Assembly: GCA_028281865.1 (NCBI GenBank) | Contig: JANQJB010000141.1 | Location: 1-44,118, forward strand | DNA: 44,118 nt | From: Marinagarivorans sp. | GTDB lineage: Bacteria > Pseudomonadota > Gammaproteobacteria > Pseudomonadales > Cellvibrionaceae | Direction of reading: 5' to 3' | Shown: positions 15,198 through 23,020 of the stretch, piece by piece | Position numbering within the stretch: the stretch's first letter is position 1 | Layout: each line of letters opens with the position of its first letter | Notes under the pieces: model-generated | Seen by the model: only the letters and a program-made list of their open reading frames with translations | What the model was told of the DNA's origin: nothing | Database searches by the model: none | Translations under genes and position numbers: made by a program

Positions 15198-17093
15198 TTA
15201 TTGGCGAATCGCAAAATTAGGTGAAGACATAACAGCTGGCCAGAGGTCGAGTAATTTATCTGATTGGTTTAACCAACGCTGTTTATTTTCTTCGACTTGG
15301 CAGGTGTCGGGCTTAGCGATGCCTGCCATGTAGCGTTCGAATTGTTCAGCCAAACAATACGCTATTCGATCTTTACCTGCGTTGGCTAATATATCGGAAA
15401 GGTCATGCAACGAGTTAAATTCGTGTTTATCCGTACCCGCCATACTGTTAAGCCCTTCGAGTATTCCGCTGGCATCGATAGGTAAATTATTACCTTCGGT
15501 TTCTTGATAAAGACCAACAGCATTATAGTTTTCAAATGCAAAACCAATCGGGTCAATTTTTTCATGGCAAGACGCGCAGGCTTTATTATTGCTGTGAGCA
15601 GAAAAGCGTTCTCGCAGTGGTTTGTTTGGATCTAGCGGCTCGACTTCACCAATATTCGCAGGTGGGACACCAAATTCTTGGCACAGCAAATTACGCCTTA
15701 CCAATAATCCTCGGTGAATCGGGTCATTTTCTTGAAACTTTGCATTCTTAGCCAAAATACCGCCAAGGCTTAAAATACCTTTGCGGTTGGGGATATTGTT
15801 TATTTTTCTAAAATCGCTATGTTGAACGCCGCTGAAACCATAAAAATCGGCAAGATCATTATTCGCATAAGTAAAATTATGTTGGAATATATCGGTCACG
15901 GAATAACTAGTATCGCTGGTAAACAACTCGGCTAAGACTTGATCCAATTCCTGTTCCATCAGCAAGCCAATTTCACTCGAATAGCTTGGAAAAAACTTTT
16001 CGTCGCGTGCGATATTGGCGATATGTTTTGCATTCAACCATTGCTTACCAAAGTAAGCCAATTGAAGCTCTGCTTTTTTATCCCCAAGCAGCCGATTAAT
16101 TTGGCTTTTGAGATTATTGGGGTCGTACAAATGCCCGTCTTTCGCTGCGCGAAATAAATTTTCATCGGGCATACTGCCCCAAAAAGTATAAGAAAGTAAG
16201 GACGCAATTTCATAAGCGCTTAAGCGATATTGGCCGTTGTCTTCTTGCCCTAGCTCCGTGCGATATAAAAAATTAGATGAACTTAAAAACGCTTGTAAAG
16301 TAATGCGTCCCGCAGCTTCACGATCCGTAGCGGATACAAACAATTCCTTATAGGATTCTAATTCCTCGGCTGTAAGCGGTCGTCTAAATGCACGCTCGCC
16401 AAACTTTGGAATAAATTCGTCGGCACAACGGCGCAAATCATCCTTGCTCGCTTGCTGATTTTGTTGTTGCTGTTGCTGCTGGCCACAATTTAATAAACGA
16501 TTAATATCGCTGTGGCTTTCAGCAATGGTTTTCGCCGCATTCCAGTAGGCATTCATGCGATTAATATTAATGTTGCTACCTGAGGCATTATTGTCAAAGC
16601 CGGCGACAATGGTGTCGGATTCAAAGTTTTTAATCAGTTGATAACCCTGCGATGTTTGCAACAGATCATTAAGCGTGTTGGCGTATTCGCGATTGGTTAA
16701 TAAACGCAGGCGGCGAGGCAGTGGTGTGGGTTCTTCAGCGCACTCACGCTCGGGCGCGATCGATAATAAATAGGCCGCTATTTTTTCGGCACATGCGCCC
16801 ACGCAAGCGCCGGGATCTTTTTCCGGCATAGTATCGTTGATGCGCCTTGTCAGAGTTTGCTGGTTCCAATTTTCGAACACGATGGGCAGTTCTTTTTTCA
16901 AGCCATCGTTGTTATGACATAGGTGACAGTTATGTTCTTTGTAAAGCTCCTGGCCCGTTTTTCCCTGCGTCAAGCCAACGCCCCCAGAAGAACTGCTGGA
17001 GCTATTTTCCGTGGGGTCTTGATCTGATTCTGAGTTACCGGAACAGGCATTCAAAGCGATTAGCGAGATTGCCAAAACGAGGTATTTGAACAT
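15198..17093 (-). CDS. cytochrome c / DUF1592-DUF1588-DUF1585 lipoprotein
   Basis: A lipoprotein of about 631 residues (ATG 17093, preferred to GTG 17105 because the signal MFKYLVLAISLIALNAC then begins normally). After the lipobox LNAC and a poly-serine linker comes a real class I cytochrome c domain: GQELYKEHNCHLCHNNDG with CHLCH and a later TMPEKDP Met ligand. DUF1587 (LRLLTNREYANTLNDLLQ), DUF1595 (AFRRPLTAEELESYKELF), DUF1592 (SYTFWGSMPDENLFRAAK), DUF1588 with ACASCH and IDPIGFAFENYNAVG, and DUF1585 follow. A run of glutamines (16452-16481) separates DUF1587 from DUF1595. Presumably it transfers electrons in the periplasm; substrate unknown. Confidence 0.87.
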   Translation of the reverse strand: MFKYLVLAISLIALNACSGNSESDQDPTENSSSSSSGGVGLTQGKTGQELYKEHNCHLCHNNDGLKKELPIVFENWNQQTLTRRINDTMPEKDPGACVGACAEKIAAYLLSIAPERECAEEPTPLPRRLRLLTNREYANTLNDLLQTSQGYQLIKNFESDTIVAGFDNNASGSNININRMNAYWNAAKTIAESHSDINRLLNCGQQQQQQQNQQASKDDLRRCADEFIPKFGERAFRRPLTAEELESYKELFVSATDREAAGRITLQAFLSSSNFLYRTELGQEDNGQYRLSAYEIASLLSYTFWGSMPDENLFRAAKDGHLYDPNNLKSQINRLLGDKKAELQLAYFGKQWLNAKHIANIARDEKFFPSYSSEIGLLMEQELDQVLAELFTSDTSYSVTDIFQHNFTYANNDLADFYGFSGVQHSDFRKINNIPNRKGILSLGGILAKNAKFQENDPIHRGLLVRRNLLCQEFGVPPANIGEVEPLDPNKPLRERFSAHSNNKACASCHEKIDPIGFAFENYNAVGLYQETEGNNLPIDASGILEGLNSMAGTDKHEFNSLHDLSDILANAGKDRIAYCLAEQFERYMAGIAKPDTCQVEENKQRWLNQSDKLLDLWPAVMSSPNFAIRQ

Positions 17094-17108
17094 GATTAAC
17101 GTCACTGC

Positions 17109-17122
17109 AAACCGATTGGTTT
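17109..17122. promoter_or_regulatory. inverted repeat before the second DUF1592 gene
   Basis: AAACC-GATT-GGTTT, 16 bp upstream of ATG 17093. The arms match those of the palindrome before the DUF3179 gene (10543-10552) at almost the same distance from the start codon. Confidence 0.5.
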
Positions 17123-17176
17123 ATACAGCATGGTAGTGCGGTAGGCCCTGGGTCAACTGTCCTTTGATTAGAATTG

Positions 17177-17220
17177 TGTAACTGTGAAGGTGTTACAGTG
17201 TGTTACGTTAAGTAACGCAC
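17177..17220. promoter_or_regulatory. cluster of GTTAC/GTAAC inverted repeats
   Basis: Two adjacent inverted repeats: TGTAAC (17177-17182) with GTTACA (17192-17197), and GTGTGTTAC (17198-17206) with GTAACGCAC (17212-17220; one mismatch). They lie about 85-130 bp upstream of the second DUF1592 gene, as expected for an operator pair for a dimeric regulator. Confidence 0.5.
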
Positions 17221-17487
17221 ATTGTACGTTTTTTAAGTAGATTGTATAAAAAATGTGCCTGTTACATTTGAATATTTGTTAATCAGGCCTACCGTAACGT
17301 TTAAGGAAGGGAGCTTGCCTCGGACTAGGGTGATCTAGGGATAGCTTAGTCCCACTCAAAGGGACAGATTGAATCAGGGCTTAATGCGCATTTTATACAC
17401 ATAAGTGATGAGCGCAAAGCGCACTGGATTTGACAGCTAAAGATGCAGAGCCCTGTTGCCGCTTCTTGTTGCTACGAGTATTTATCT
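17221..17487. other. intergenic region downstream of the histidine kinase gene
   Basis: About 270 bases after the kinase stop and upstream of the leftward DUF1592 promoter. I see no gene. GAGCGC-AAA-GCGC near 17410 could form a short hairpin but has no T-tract. Confidence 0.35.
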
Positions 17488-19008
17488 TTAAGCTAACTTT
17501 TTTTCTGCTGGACATTCGTGTAGCGGCAACTCGACGCTAAAGCATGTCCCCTTCCCTACTTTGGATTGCACCGCAATTTTTCCGTTTGCTGCTTCTATCA
17601 ATTCTTTGGCGATAGCTAAACCTAAACCAGAATGCTCCGCGAGCCCCTTACTGTATTTTTTATCGTTAGCACTCACAGTAGTGACATTACTTCCACGATA
17701 GTGACGTTCAAACACGTGAGGTAAGTCACTAGCACCAATGCCAACACCGTTGTCGCTGATATCAATATGGATAGCATTATCAGCAGTAAACAACGAGAGC
17801 GTTACTTTTCCGCCTCTGTGCGTATATTCCACGGCATTAAATAAAATACTGGACAGTGCCTGCGATAATAACTGCGAATCGCCAATCGTTTTTACCGCTT
17901 TACTGGGAATTTGAATAGCGAGTTTGATATTTTTTTGTTGCGCTGTCGGAGAAATTATTTTTTGCAAATTCTTAAGCATTTTCGATAAATCGATTTCTAA
18001 GTGCTCTGCCTCATTAAGGTCCATCTTTTCGGCTTGGGCGAGTACTTTTAATTGGCTAATCAAGTGCTTCATATGCAAAGCCAAATCCTGACATGTCGTC
18101 ATTGATTGGTTGTATATCTCACAGGTATCACAATGCTCTAAGGTTTTCGCTCTCGCAAGCATCGTTTGTGTTTCAGCTAAAAGGGCTGCTACAGGCGTAC
18201 GCAATTCATGCGAAGCATTGGCGCTTTGCCGGCGCTGCGTCTCAAATATCAGCTGTAATTCTTCAAACGCGGAATTAAGTTCAGACACCAACGGGGCCAG
18301 CTCACTCGGAGCATCCGCTGAAATACGGTGAGTTAGTTGGCCTTTAGCAACGGCTGAAACACCTTGGTGAATTTCGTGAAGCGAACGAAGCGAACGACTG
18401 ACAATTAGCGCACCGCCAAATAGTGTTAAAATATAAAGGCCTAAAAATGCAGCCGCCAACAATATCCAGGCTTGGATCGACATTTTCGTTAACGTACTGT
18501 AGTTCGTACCAACCAACACGAGTATACCTTTCGGCGGTTCGCGACGTTCAATTTCCCAAAATTGTTCGCGTTTGCGATGTAGTGTTCTAAAACGGTTGCT
18601 TTTCGGTGGGTTCATTGGCACGTTTTGCGGCACGTTATCTGTGCGGTGAATAATTTCTAGCGCCGGTGTGTAGGCCAGTAGATAGAATCCGTCACGGGTA
18701 TACCTATCGATGAGTTCTTGCTGCTGCAGATGTAATTTTTCAATTTGTTCTTCTATTTCCTGCGAGAGAGGGTTAACTCCCTGCGCCATCGATAGGTTTT
18801 TCGTATCTTGCCATACACTCGAAAAATTTCGAGCGTATGTACGCATTTGTTTATTTAACTGCACGACCTTATCATCATAAAGGTCCTGCGCCAAAAAAAA
18901 GTAAAGCGCCGTAAACACAATTAATAATAATGTCCCGTACCAAATTTGGATACGTAAGCCCAACGATTTTACCCGCCAAACTGACGCAATAGCTCGAACA
19001 ATATTCAA
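17488..19008 (-). CDS. membrane histidine kinase (HAMP-HisKA-HATPase)
   Basis: A 506-residue sensor kinase. Membrane segments at about 22-41 and 178-202 enclose a 135-residue periplasmic sensor; HAMP about 203-255 (SRSLRSLHEIHQGVSAVAKG); HisKA with phospho-acceptor His267 in ANASHELRTPVAAL; HATPase with N box LFNAVEYTH, G1 DNGVGIGASDLP, F box VFERHYRG and G2 SGLGLAIAKELIEA. A CDTC pair (Cys293, Cys296) and Cys306 lie in the dimerisation helices, which is unusual. The start is a TTG whose bases overlap the regulator stop (TTGA, 4 bp), so the two genes are translationally coupled. The signal is unknown. It lies downstream of the MSHA genes, upstream of the second DUF1592 operon. Confidence 0.9.
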   Translation of the reverse strand: MNIVRAIASVWRVKSLGLRIQIWYGTLLLIVFTALYFFLAQDLYDDKVVQLNKQMRTYARNFSSVWQDTKNLSMAQGVNPLSQEIEEQIEKLHLQQQELIDRYTRDGFYLLAYTPALEIIHRTDNVPQNVPMNPPKSNRFRTLHRKREQFWEIERREPPKGILVLVGTNYSTLTKMSIQAWILLAAAFLGLYILTLFGGALIVSRSLRSLHEIHQGVSAVAKGQLTHRISADAPSELAPLVSELNSAFEELQLIFETQRRQSANASHELRTPVAALLAETQTMLARAKTLEHCDTCEIYNQSMTTCQDLALHMKHLISQLKVLAQAEKMDLNEAEHLEIDLSKMLKNLQKIISPTAQQKNIKLAIQIPSKAVKTIGDSQLLSQALSSILFNAVEYTHRGGKVTLSLFTADNAIHIDISDNGVGIGASDLPHVFERHYRGSNVTTVSANDKKYSKGLAEHSGLGLAIAKELIEAANGKIAVQSKVGKGTCFSVELPLHECPAEKKLA

Positions 19009-19658
19009 GGAATTAAATACCCCGTACCACGAACCGTTTTTATAAAATCGCGATTAGTCTTCTTTCGAATCGCTGATATATGAACGTCCAGCGCATTGTC
19101 ACTCACCCGCGCAAGACTATCTGCTCGATTGATCGATTCGACAATACGAAAACGTGATACCGGCTGGCTCTGCTCTAAAAGCAAACGCTCAATAATCGCA
19201 AACTCGGTTGGCGTAAAGGTAATTGTTTCGTCGTTGCGAAAGGCACAACGTTTTTTTAAATTAACTTTAATATCACCAATTTGGGCATCCTCACGCAGGC
19301 TGTTTCGTGTGCGCGATAACACTTTTGTTCTAGCCAGCAATTCTTCCATTTCGAAAGGTTTCGTCAAATAATCCTCTGCTCCCTCTTCAAGTGCGCGCAC
19401 TTTGCTTTGTACATCGTCTATCGCGGAGAGCACCAGTATTGGCGTGCTCAACTTATTTTCTAACTCATGCAGTATTTGCCAACCCGATATTTTCGGTAAC
19501 ATTAAGTCCAATACGATACAGTCAAATTCCTCAGAATTCGCTAACTCAAGCCCCTTCTGGCCTTCTTCGGCGACGCTGACGGAATGTTTATTTAACTGAA
19601 ACCACAGTACAACGTTAGAACGTAAAACGGGGTCATCTTCAATAAAAAGAATATGCAT
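19005..19658 (-). CDS. OmpR/PhoB-type response regulator
   Basis: A 217-residue regulator starting at ATG 19658 (MHILFIEDDP); a TTG at 19673 is in frame but would place five residues before the usual start. The receiver domain has the acidic pair Asp8/Asp9, phospho-acceptor Asp51 (IVLDLMLPKISG), and the Lys of YLTKPF. The winged-helix output domain, about 125-217, has TPTEFAIIERLL, DNALDVHISAIRKKT and IKTVRGTGYLI. It forms an operon with the kinase at 17488-19008. Targets are unknown; the nearest operons are the MSHA minor-pilin genes and the DUF1592-DUF1552 pair. Confidence 0.92.
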   Translation of the reverse strand: MHILFIEDDPVLRSNVVLWFQLNKHSVSVAEEGQKGLELANSEEFDCIVLDLMLPKISGWQILHELENKLSTPILVLSAIDDVQSKVRALEEGAEDYLTKPFEMEELLARTKVLSRTRNSLREDAQIGDIKVNLKKRCAFRNDETITFTPTEFAIIERLLLEQSQPVSRFRIVESINRADSLARVSDNALDVHISAIRKKTNRDFIKTVRGTGYLIP

Positions 19659-20028
19659 ATCAAAATATTTCAAATCAATAATTCAAATAAAACCGCAAGC
19701 CATTCTTAATCTGCACTGTTCGCGTTATATAAGCAATTAACAAAACGAATACCAAGTGATTCAGCTACTCAGCACTTCGATACAAAACGCTCTTATCAGT
19801 ACTCGGTGTTAGAGATAGTTTAAACCTACAGCGGAGCAGAAATAGCAAGGCGGAATGATTTTAAATTTAATATGATGGATTATAAAAGATATTAATTTTC
19901 GTTAAGAGAATAGTGCCTCAGTTATTGCTGAATATTTCTTAAGTTTGGATACAACATATTACCAAATATTATTTTTATCCTATCTTTTGGTTCTATGCCA
20001 CATATCGAAAGCACTATGTTTTACAAAT
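19659..20028. other. intergenic region between mshP and the regulator gene
   Basis: 370 AT-rich bases without a gene. It must hold the regulator promoter and the end of the MSHA transcript; no strong terminator hairpin is visible. AAGTG and CACTT near 19755-19778 form a weak inverted repeat. Confidence 0.4.
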
Positions 20029-20475
20029 TCAATCAGCCATGAAAGCTTGAACCGATAGTGTACGCTCGGCTGTCAGCTCTCCACTACCACAGCTACCCGC
20101 CGCAGTAATCGCATAAATACTACGTGTGCCGGTTCCATCATTAGTAACGCTACAGCCTAAATCTACAGTACAGCCTGTTAAACCTGAAGCTGATAATGCT
20201 AAATCACTCATTCCGTTCACCGTGGAACAATTGGTATCCGCAGTTGCTCGACTGGTCACATCAAAAAATAGTGTATACATCGCATACTGAGCGCCACTTT
20301 CCGCAGCGTAAAAAACTTGATTAGATAAAGCCTCCAATACCGCTGAATTTCGCGCACCGGAAGTTAACTGACTCATCGTCAGCGCAAATATTCCCATAAG
20401 CAAAACAATAAAAAGCGCTACTGGAATTAAAAATCCCTGCTGTTTTTTATTTATAAAAATAATTTTATGGGACAT
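20029..20475 (-). CDS. mshP: MSHA minor pilin MshP (GspK/PilX-like tip subunit)
   Basis: 148 residues. A class III prepilin leader is visible (KKQQG|FLIPVALFIVLLMG), cleaved after Gly. The residue at position +5 of the mature protein is Val, not Glu, which is characteristic of tip-type minor pilins of the GspK/PilX/MshP group. AAESGAQYAM fits the conserved segment after the N-terminal helix. Six cysteines in the C-terminal half may form disulfides. It overlaps mshO by 11 bp and is the last MSHA gene; no mshQ-like gene follows. Confidence 0.8.
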   Translation of the reverse strand: MSHKIIFINKKQQGFLIPVALFIVLLMGIFALTMSQLTSGARNSAVLEALSNQVFYAAESGAQYAMYTLFFDVTSRATADTNCSTVNGMSDLALSASGLTGCTVDLGCSVTNDGTGTRSIYAITAAGSCGSGELTAERTLSVQAFMAD

Positions 20476-21274
20476 TGCGAATAAATACCGTATGTGTCAC
20501 TGCAAGCGTTTGCGAACCCTGCGTAAAACTCAAATTAATATCGATGGTCGCGTTGCGATCTTCACTACCACTCGACAGCGCAAACGCTGTGCTTGCGGTG
20601 GAAACAGCATTCGCCATTATCGCGCTAGAACCTCCGGGGTCGGTATCGCCTAAAGTCGCTGTCGAAAGTCCGTAACCATAATATTTATAGAGATTGGAAC
20701 CACTTAAACAAAACCTCCGTGGATCCTCAGTGATAAAAATTCGTTTATCCACAGAATTACGTAAAAACTGATGTGAAGATCCCAGCGGTATTGATGTGTA
20801 CGGCGAGCTGCCCAGTGTCCCCAAATCAACACGCGCTGCAGGATCAGCAGAGGTATAAACTTCAGTTGAGGCGTAGGGCGCAATAATCACGTGTTCCGGT
20901 GAACTCGAATTAATCGTCATAGAAATAACACTAACCGATGAGGTTGCTGATGCGCCGTTTTCTGGGTCTGGAACTTCGCCAATATAGTTTGACGCCGCGA
21001 CAACAGGCAAAAATTCGATGCAGTTTCCCGATGTACTCACGCGTACTCCGTTAGGCAATGCTGTGCGTAATTGCCTTGTCATTTGCTCCACTACAACACG
21101 TGAATGCTGAACCATGTTTGTGCGCTCTTGCAGATCGGTATAGCTATCGACCGACTTGACAATGAAAGTAGCGCCTAAACCAGAAATCAGTGCCAATATC
21201 ACCACAACACTGATAAGTTCAATTAAGGTAAATCCATTTTGTCGCGAACACTTAAAAGTTAACACGATAGGCAC
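20465..21274 (-). CDS. mshO: MSHA minor pilin MshO (PilW-like)
   Basis: 269 residues with prepilin leader and hydrophobic helix SRQNG|FTLIELISVVVILALISGL, Glu at +5. The large C-terminal domain is typical of PilW/MshO minor pilins (VVVEQMTRQLRTALPNGVRV is the usual stretch after the helix). GTG 21274 overlaps the mshD stop by 23 bp; GTG 21265 is an alternative start. The protein is thought to sit in the tip complex that primes pilus assembly. Confidence 0.82.
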   Translation of the reverse strand: MPIVLTFKCSRQNGFTLIELISVVVILALISGLGATFIVKSVDSYTDLQERTNMVQHSRVVVEQMTRQLRTALPNGVRVSTSGNCIEFLPVVAASNYIGEVPDPENGASATSSVSVISMTINSSSPEHVIIAPYASTEVYTSADPAARVDLGTLGSSPYTSIPLGSSHQFLRNSVDKRIFITEDPRRFCLSGSNLYKYYGYGLSTATLGDTDPGGSSAIMANAVSTASTAFALSSGSEDRNATIDINLSFTQGSQTLAVTHTVFIRNVP

Positions 21275-21722
21275 TCAGCGTTAAGGTATTACTATCGGGC
21301 ATCGTCACTTTAACGGTAATCAGGCGCGCGTGGGCGTTAGTAATACTTAAATCCGTTCCCGCTTCAGTGACCGTTACGTCAACGATATAGCCCGTATCCG
21401 ACGAATCGGAATAGCCATTGAAATCTCCCACATCGTCATAGTCGCTATCGGCTGAAATACCTGCGCATGCAGTACCATCCGTGCTTCCGCATTGAGGAAT
21501 CCCCCCTGTGGGCGAGTTTTCATCAAAGCGACGAGCAAGAATATCGTCCAGCGTCGCTTGCGCTTTTTCCGCAGCCTTCATGCGCAGCACCGGGTCAACA
21601 CTGTTAGTCATGTTTTGATAATAAACACTCAGTAAAGCACCTAAACCGATACTCACGACCACGATAAAGACAATGGTTTCAATCAGCGTAACACCGCGCT
21701 GTTTACAAATAGTTTTATACAT
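21252..21722 (-). CDS. mshD: MSHA minor pilin MshD (PilV-like)
   Basis: 156 residues. Leader and helix: CKQRG|VTLIETIVFIVVVSIGLGALL, with Glu +5; then AAEKAQATLDDILARRFDEN, which is typical of MshD/PilV. Two cysteines (CGSTDGTAC) may form a short loop. Starts at ATG 21722, 104 bp after mshC, with no visible Shine-Dalgarno. It overlaps mshO. Confidence 0.82.
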   Translation of the reverse strand: MYKTICKQRGVTLIETIVFIVVVSIGLGALLSVYYQNMTNSVDPVLRMKAAEKAQATLDDILARRFDENSPTGGIPQCGSTDGTACAGISADSDYDDVGDFNGYSDSSDTGYIVDVTVTEAGTDLSITNAHARLITVKVTMPDSNTLTLSAYRVNF

Positions 21723-21826
21723 GTTTTTTTTTACACGTTATCTTCGCAAACGACTGCCAGTTTGAAGATTTTCGATGACACTATTCGAACAGGGAAAGCT
21801 ATCCGAATCGTTAAAGCTATCCGAAT

Positions 21827-22537
21827 TTAATACGCAAAACCTGTGTCCGTTACTGTCACTACAACAGAACTTGAAGACATCGATATAGTAATTGTAGTAC
21901 CCGTCGTTTCACCTAGCTTGTCATAGTCAAAAGTATGCGACGTAATAGAAACATTATCTTCAAGTGTAATGGGGTATTGTGTACCGCCGACCCGAATACT
22001 TTCATCTGATTCAAACGTACTGTTGTCATCGGTATCTTGGCGAATATCGATGGTCCCACCAGATGTTGTTAAGCGAACCGAATCGTTTTGCGCGAGAGCA
22101 CGTTGCTGAGCATGAAACAAAGCCGCAACTAGAGTGTCGCGGCCCGTCTGTAGTTGGAAAGTCACACTTGGTGCCATGTGTGTTACTGTCGCTCCTGCGA
22201 TTACTGCAATAATAATTGTTACAGCAATTAATTCGACTAATGTAAATCCTTGTTCCTTGTTAAACCGCCGAAATCCACTTCTATTAATTCCCTTAAATCC
22301 GTTATTTCCCTGCTCGCTACAAAGTCCTTTTGTTGTGCGCTTTTGTCCGTTAAAAAAAACGCCTTGTCCATAATTAATCCTTGAGCTCCCTAATCTCCCT
22401 GCTTTAGTTCCGTCGTGCGGTCCATTCGCTATTTTCACGATCCTATCTCGTCCATAACTCTGGTAGCGTGCTTGCTTTCCATCTCCATTTTCACACAAGC
22501 CTGCAGCCGTCCTTGATACATCTTCCGTAAAACACAT
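21827..22537 (-). CDS. mshC: MSHA minor pilin MshC (GspH-like), start uncertain
   Basis: The recognisable pilin begins at KEQG|FTLVELIAVTIIIAVIAGATV with Glu +5 and continues as a GspH/MshC-type minor pilin (TLVAALFHAQQRALAQNDSV). From ATG 22537 the leader before the cleavage site would be about 97 residues, far longer than the usual 5-25. GTG 22438 would leave about 64. An ATT at 22286-22288, directly after AAGGGA, would give a normal basic leader of 14 residues. No ATG, GTG or TTG occurs closer in frame. I list the longest ATG form; the true start is probably downstream. Confidence 0.75.
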   Translation of the reverse strand: MCFTEDVSRTAAGLCENGDGKQARYQSYGRDRIVKIANGPHDGTKAGRLGSSRINYGQGVFFNGQKRTTKGLCSEQGNNGFKGINRSGFRRFNKEQGFTLVELIAVTIIIAVIAGATVTHMAPSVTFQLQTGRDTLVAALFHAQQRALAQNDSVRLTTSGGTIDIRQDTDDNSTFESDESIRVGGTQYPITLEDNVSITSHTFDYDKLGETTGTTITISMSSSSVVVTVTDTGFAY

Positions 22538-22603
22538 TTTCAATTTTGTGTAACGGTGAATCGCCTAATTCCGTTAAGCTCTCACCCTCACTAGCTCGTT
22601 AGA

Positions 22604-23020
22604 CTATATGGAGCCTCCATCTGCCCCAATAATAACGAAACCAGCGGTCCATGAACTGGAACCTTGCGTCAACGTCAAGACGCATGAAGCTGTGCTGCCG
22701 GCTGATACAGCTCCTGAGGTGATGGAATACCCTGAAGGTAAGGAACCACCAGACAGTAAGGTTCCGCCATCGTTACAGTTATCAACTGTAACAAATGGGT
22801 CATCTGTAGTATTTGTTAATCCCGCTGCAACTGCGACGTCAATTGCGTGGTTAAGTGCTGAAGCACTCTCTATACTACCCGCTACGCCATCTACAGCAGC
22901 CTGTGCTGCTTCCGATTGCATATCAATAAAACGCGGAACTGCTGCCGCAGCCAAAATACTTAGAATAATTACAACCGCAATTAATTCAATTAATGTAAAA
23001 CCAGATTGTTGCTTGTGCAT
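22604..23020 (-). CDS. mshA: MSHA major pilin MshA-like
   Basis: 138 residues. Short leader MHKQQSG, cleaved before FTLIELIAVVIILSILAAAAVPRF, a canonical class III signal with Glu +5, forming the hydrophobic core of the filament. Cys82 and Cys113 probably close the D-region disulfide loop, typical of MSHA pilins. GGAG stands before ATG 23020. It is separated from mshG by an 820 bp gap, so it probably has its own promoter. There is only one pilin of this type here; it could equally be called MshB-like. The pilus serves attachment to surfaces and chitin or other polysaccharides in relatives. Confidence 0.85.
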   Translation of the reverse strand: MHKQQSGFTLIELIAVVIILSILAAAAVPRFIDMQSEAAQAAVDGVAGSIESASALNHAIDVAVAAGLTNTTDDPFVTVDNCNDGGTLLSGGSLPSGYSITSGAVSAGSTASCVLTLTQGSSSWTAGFVIIGADGGSI

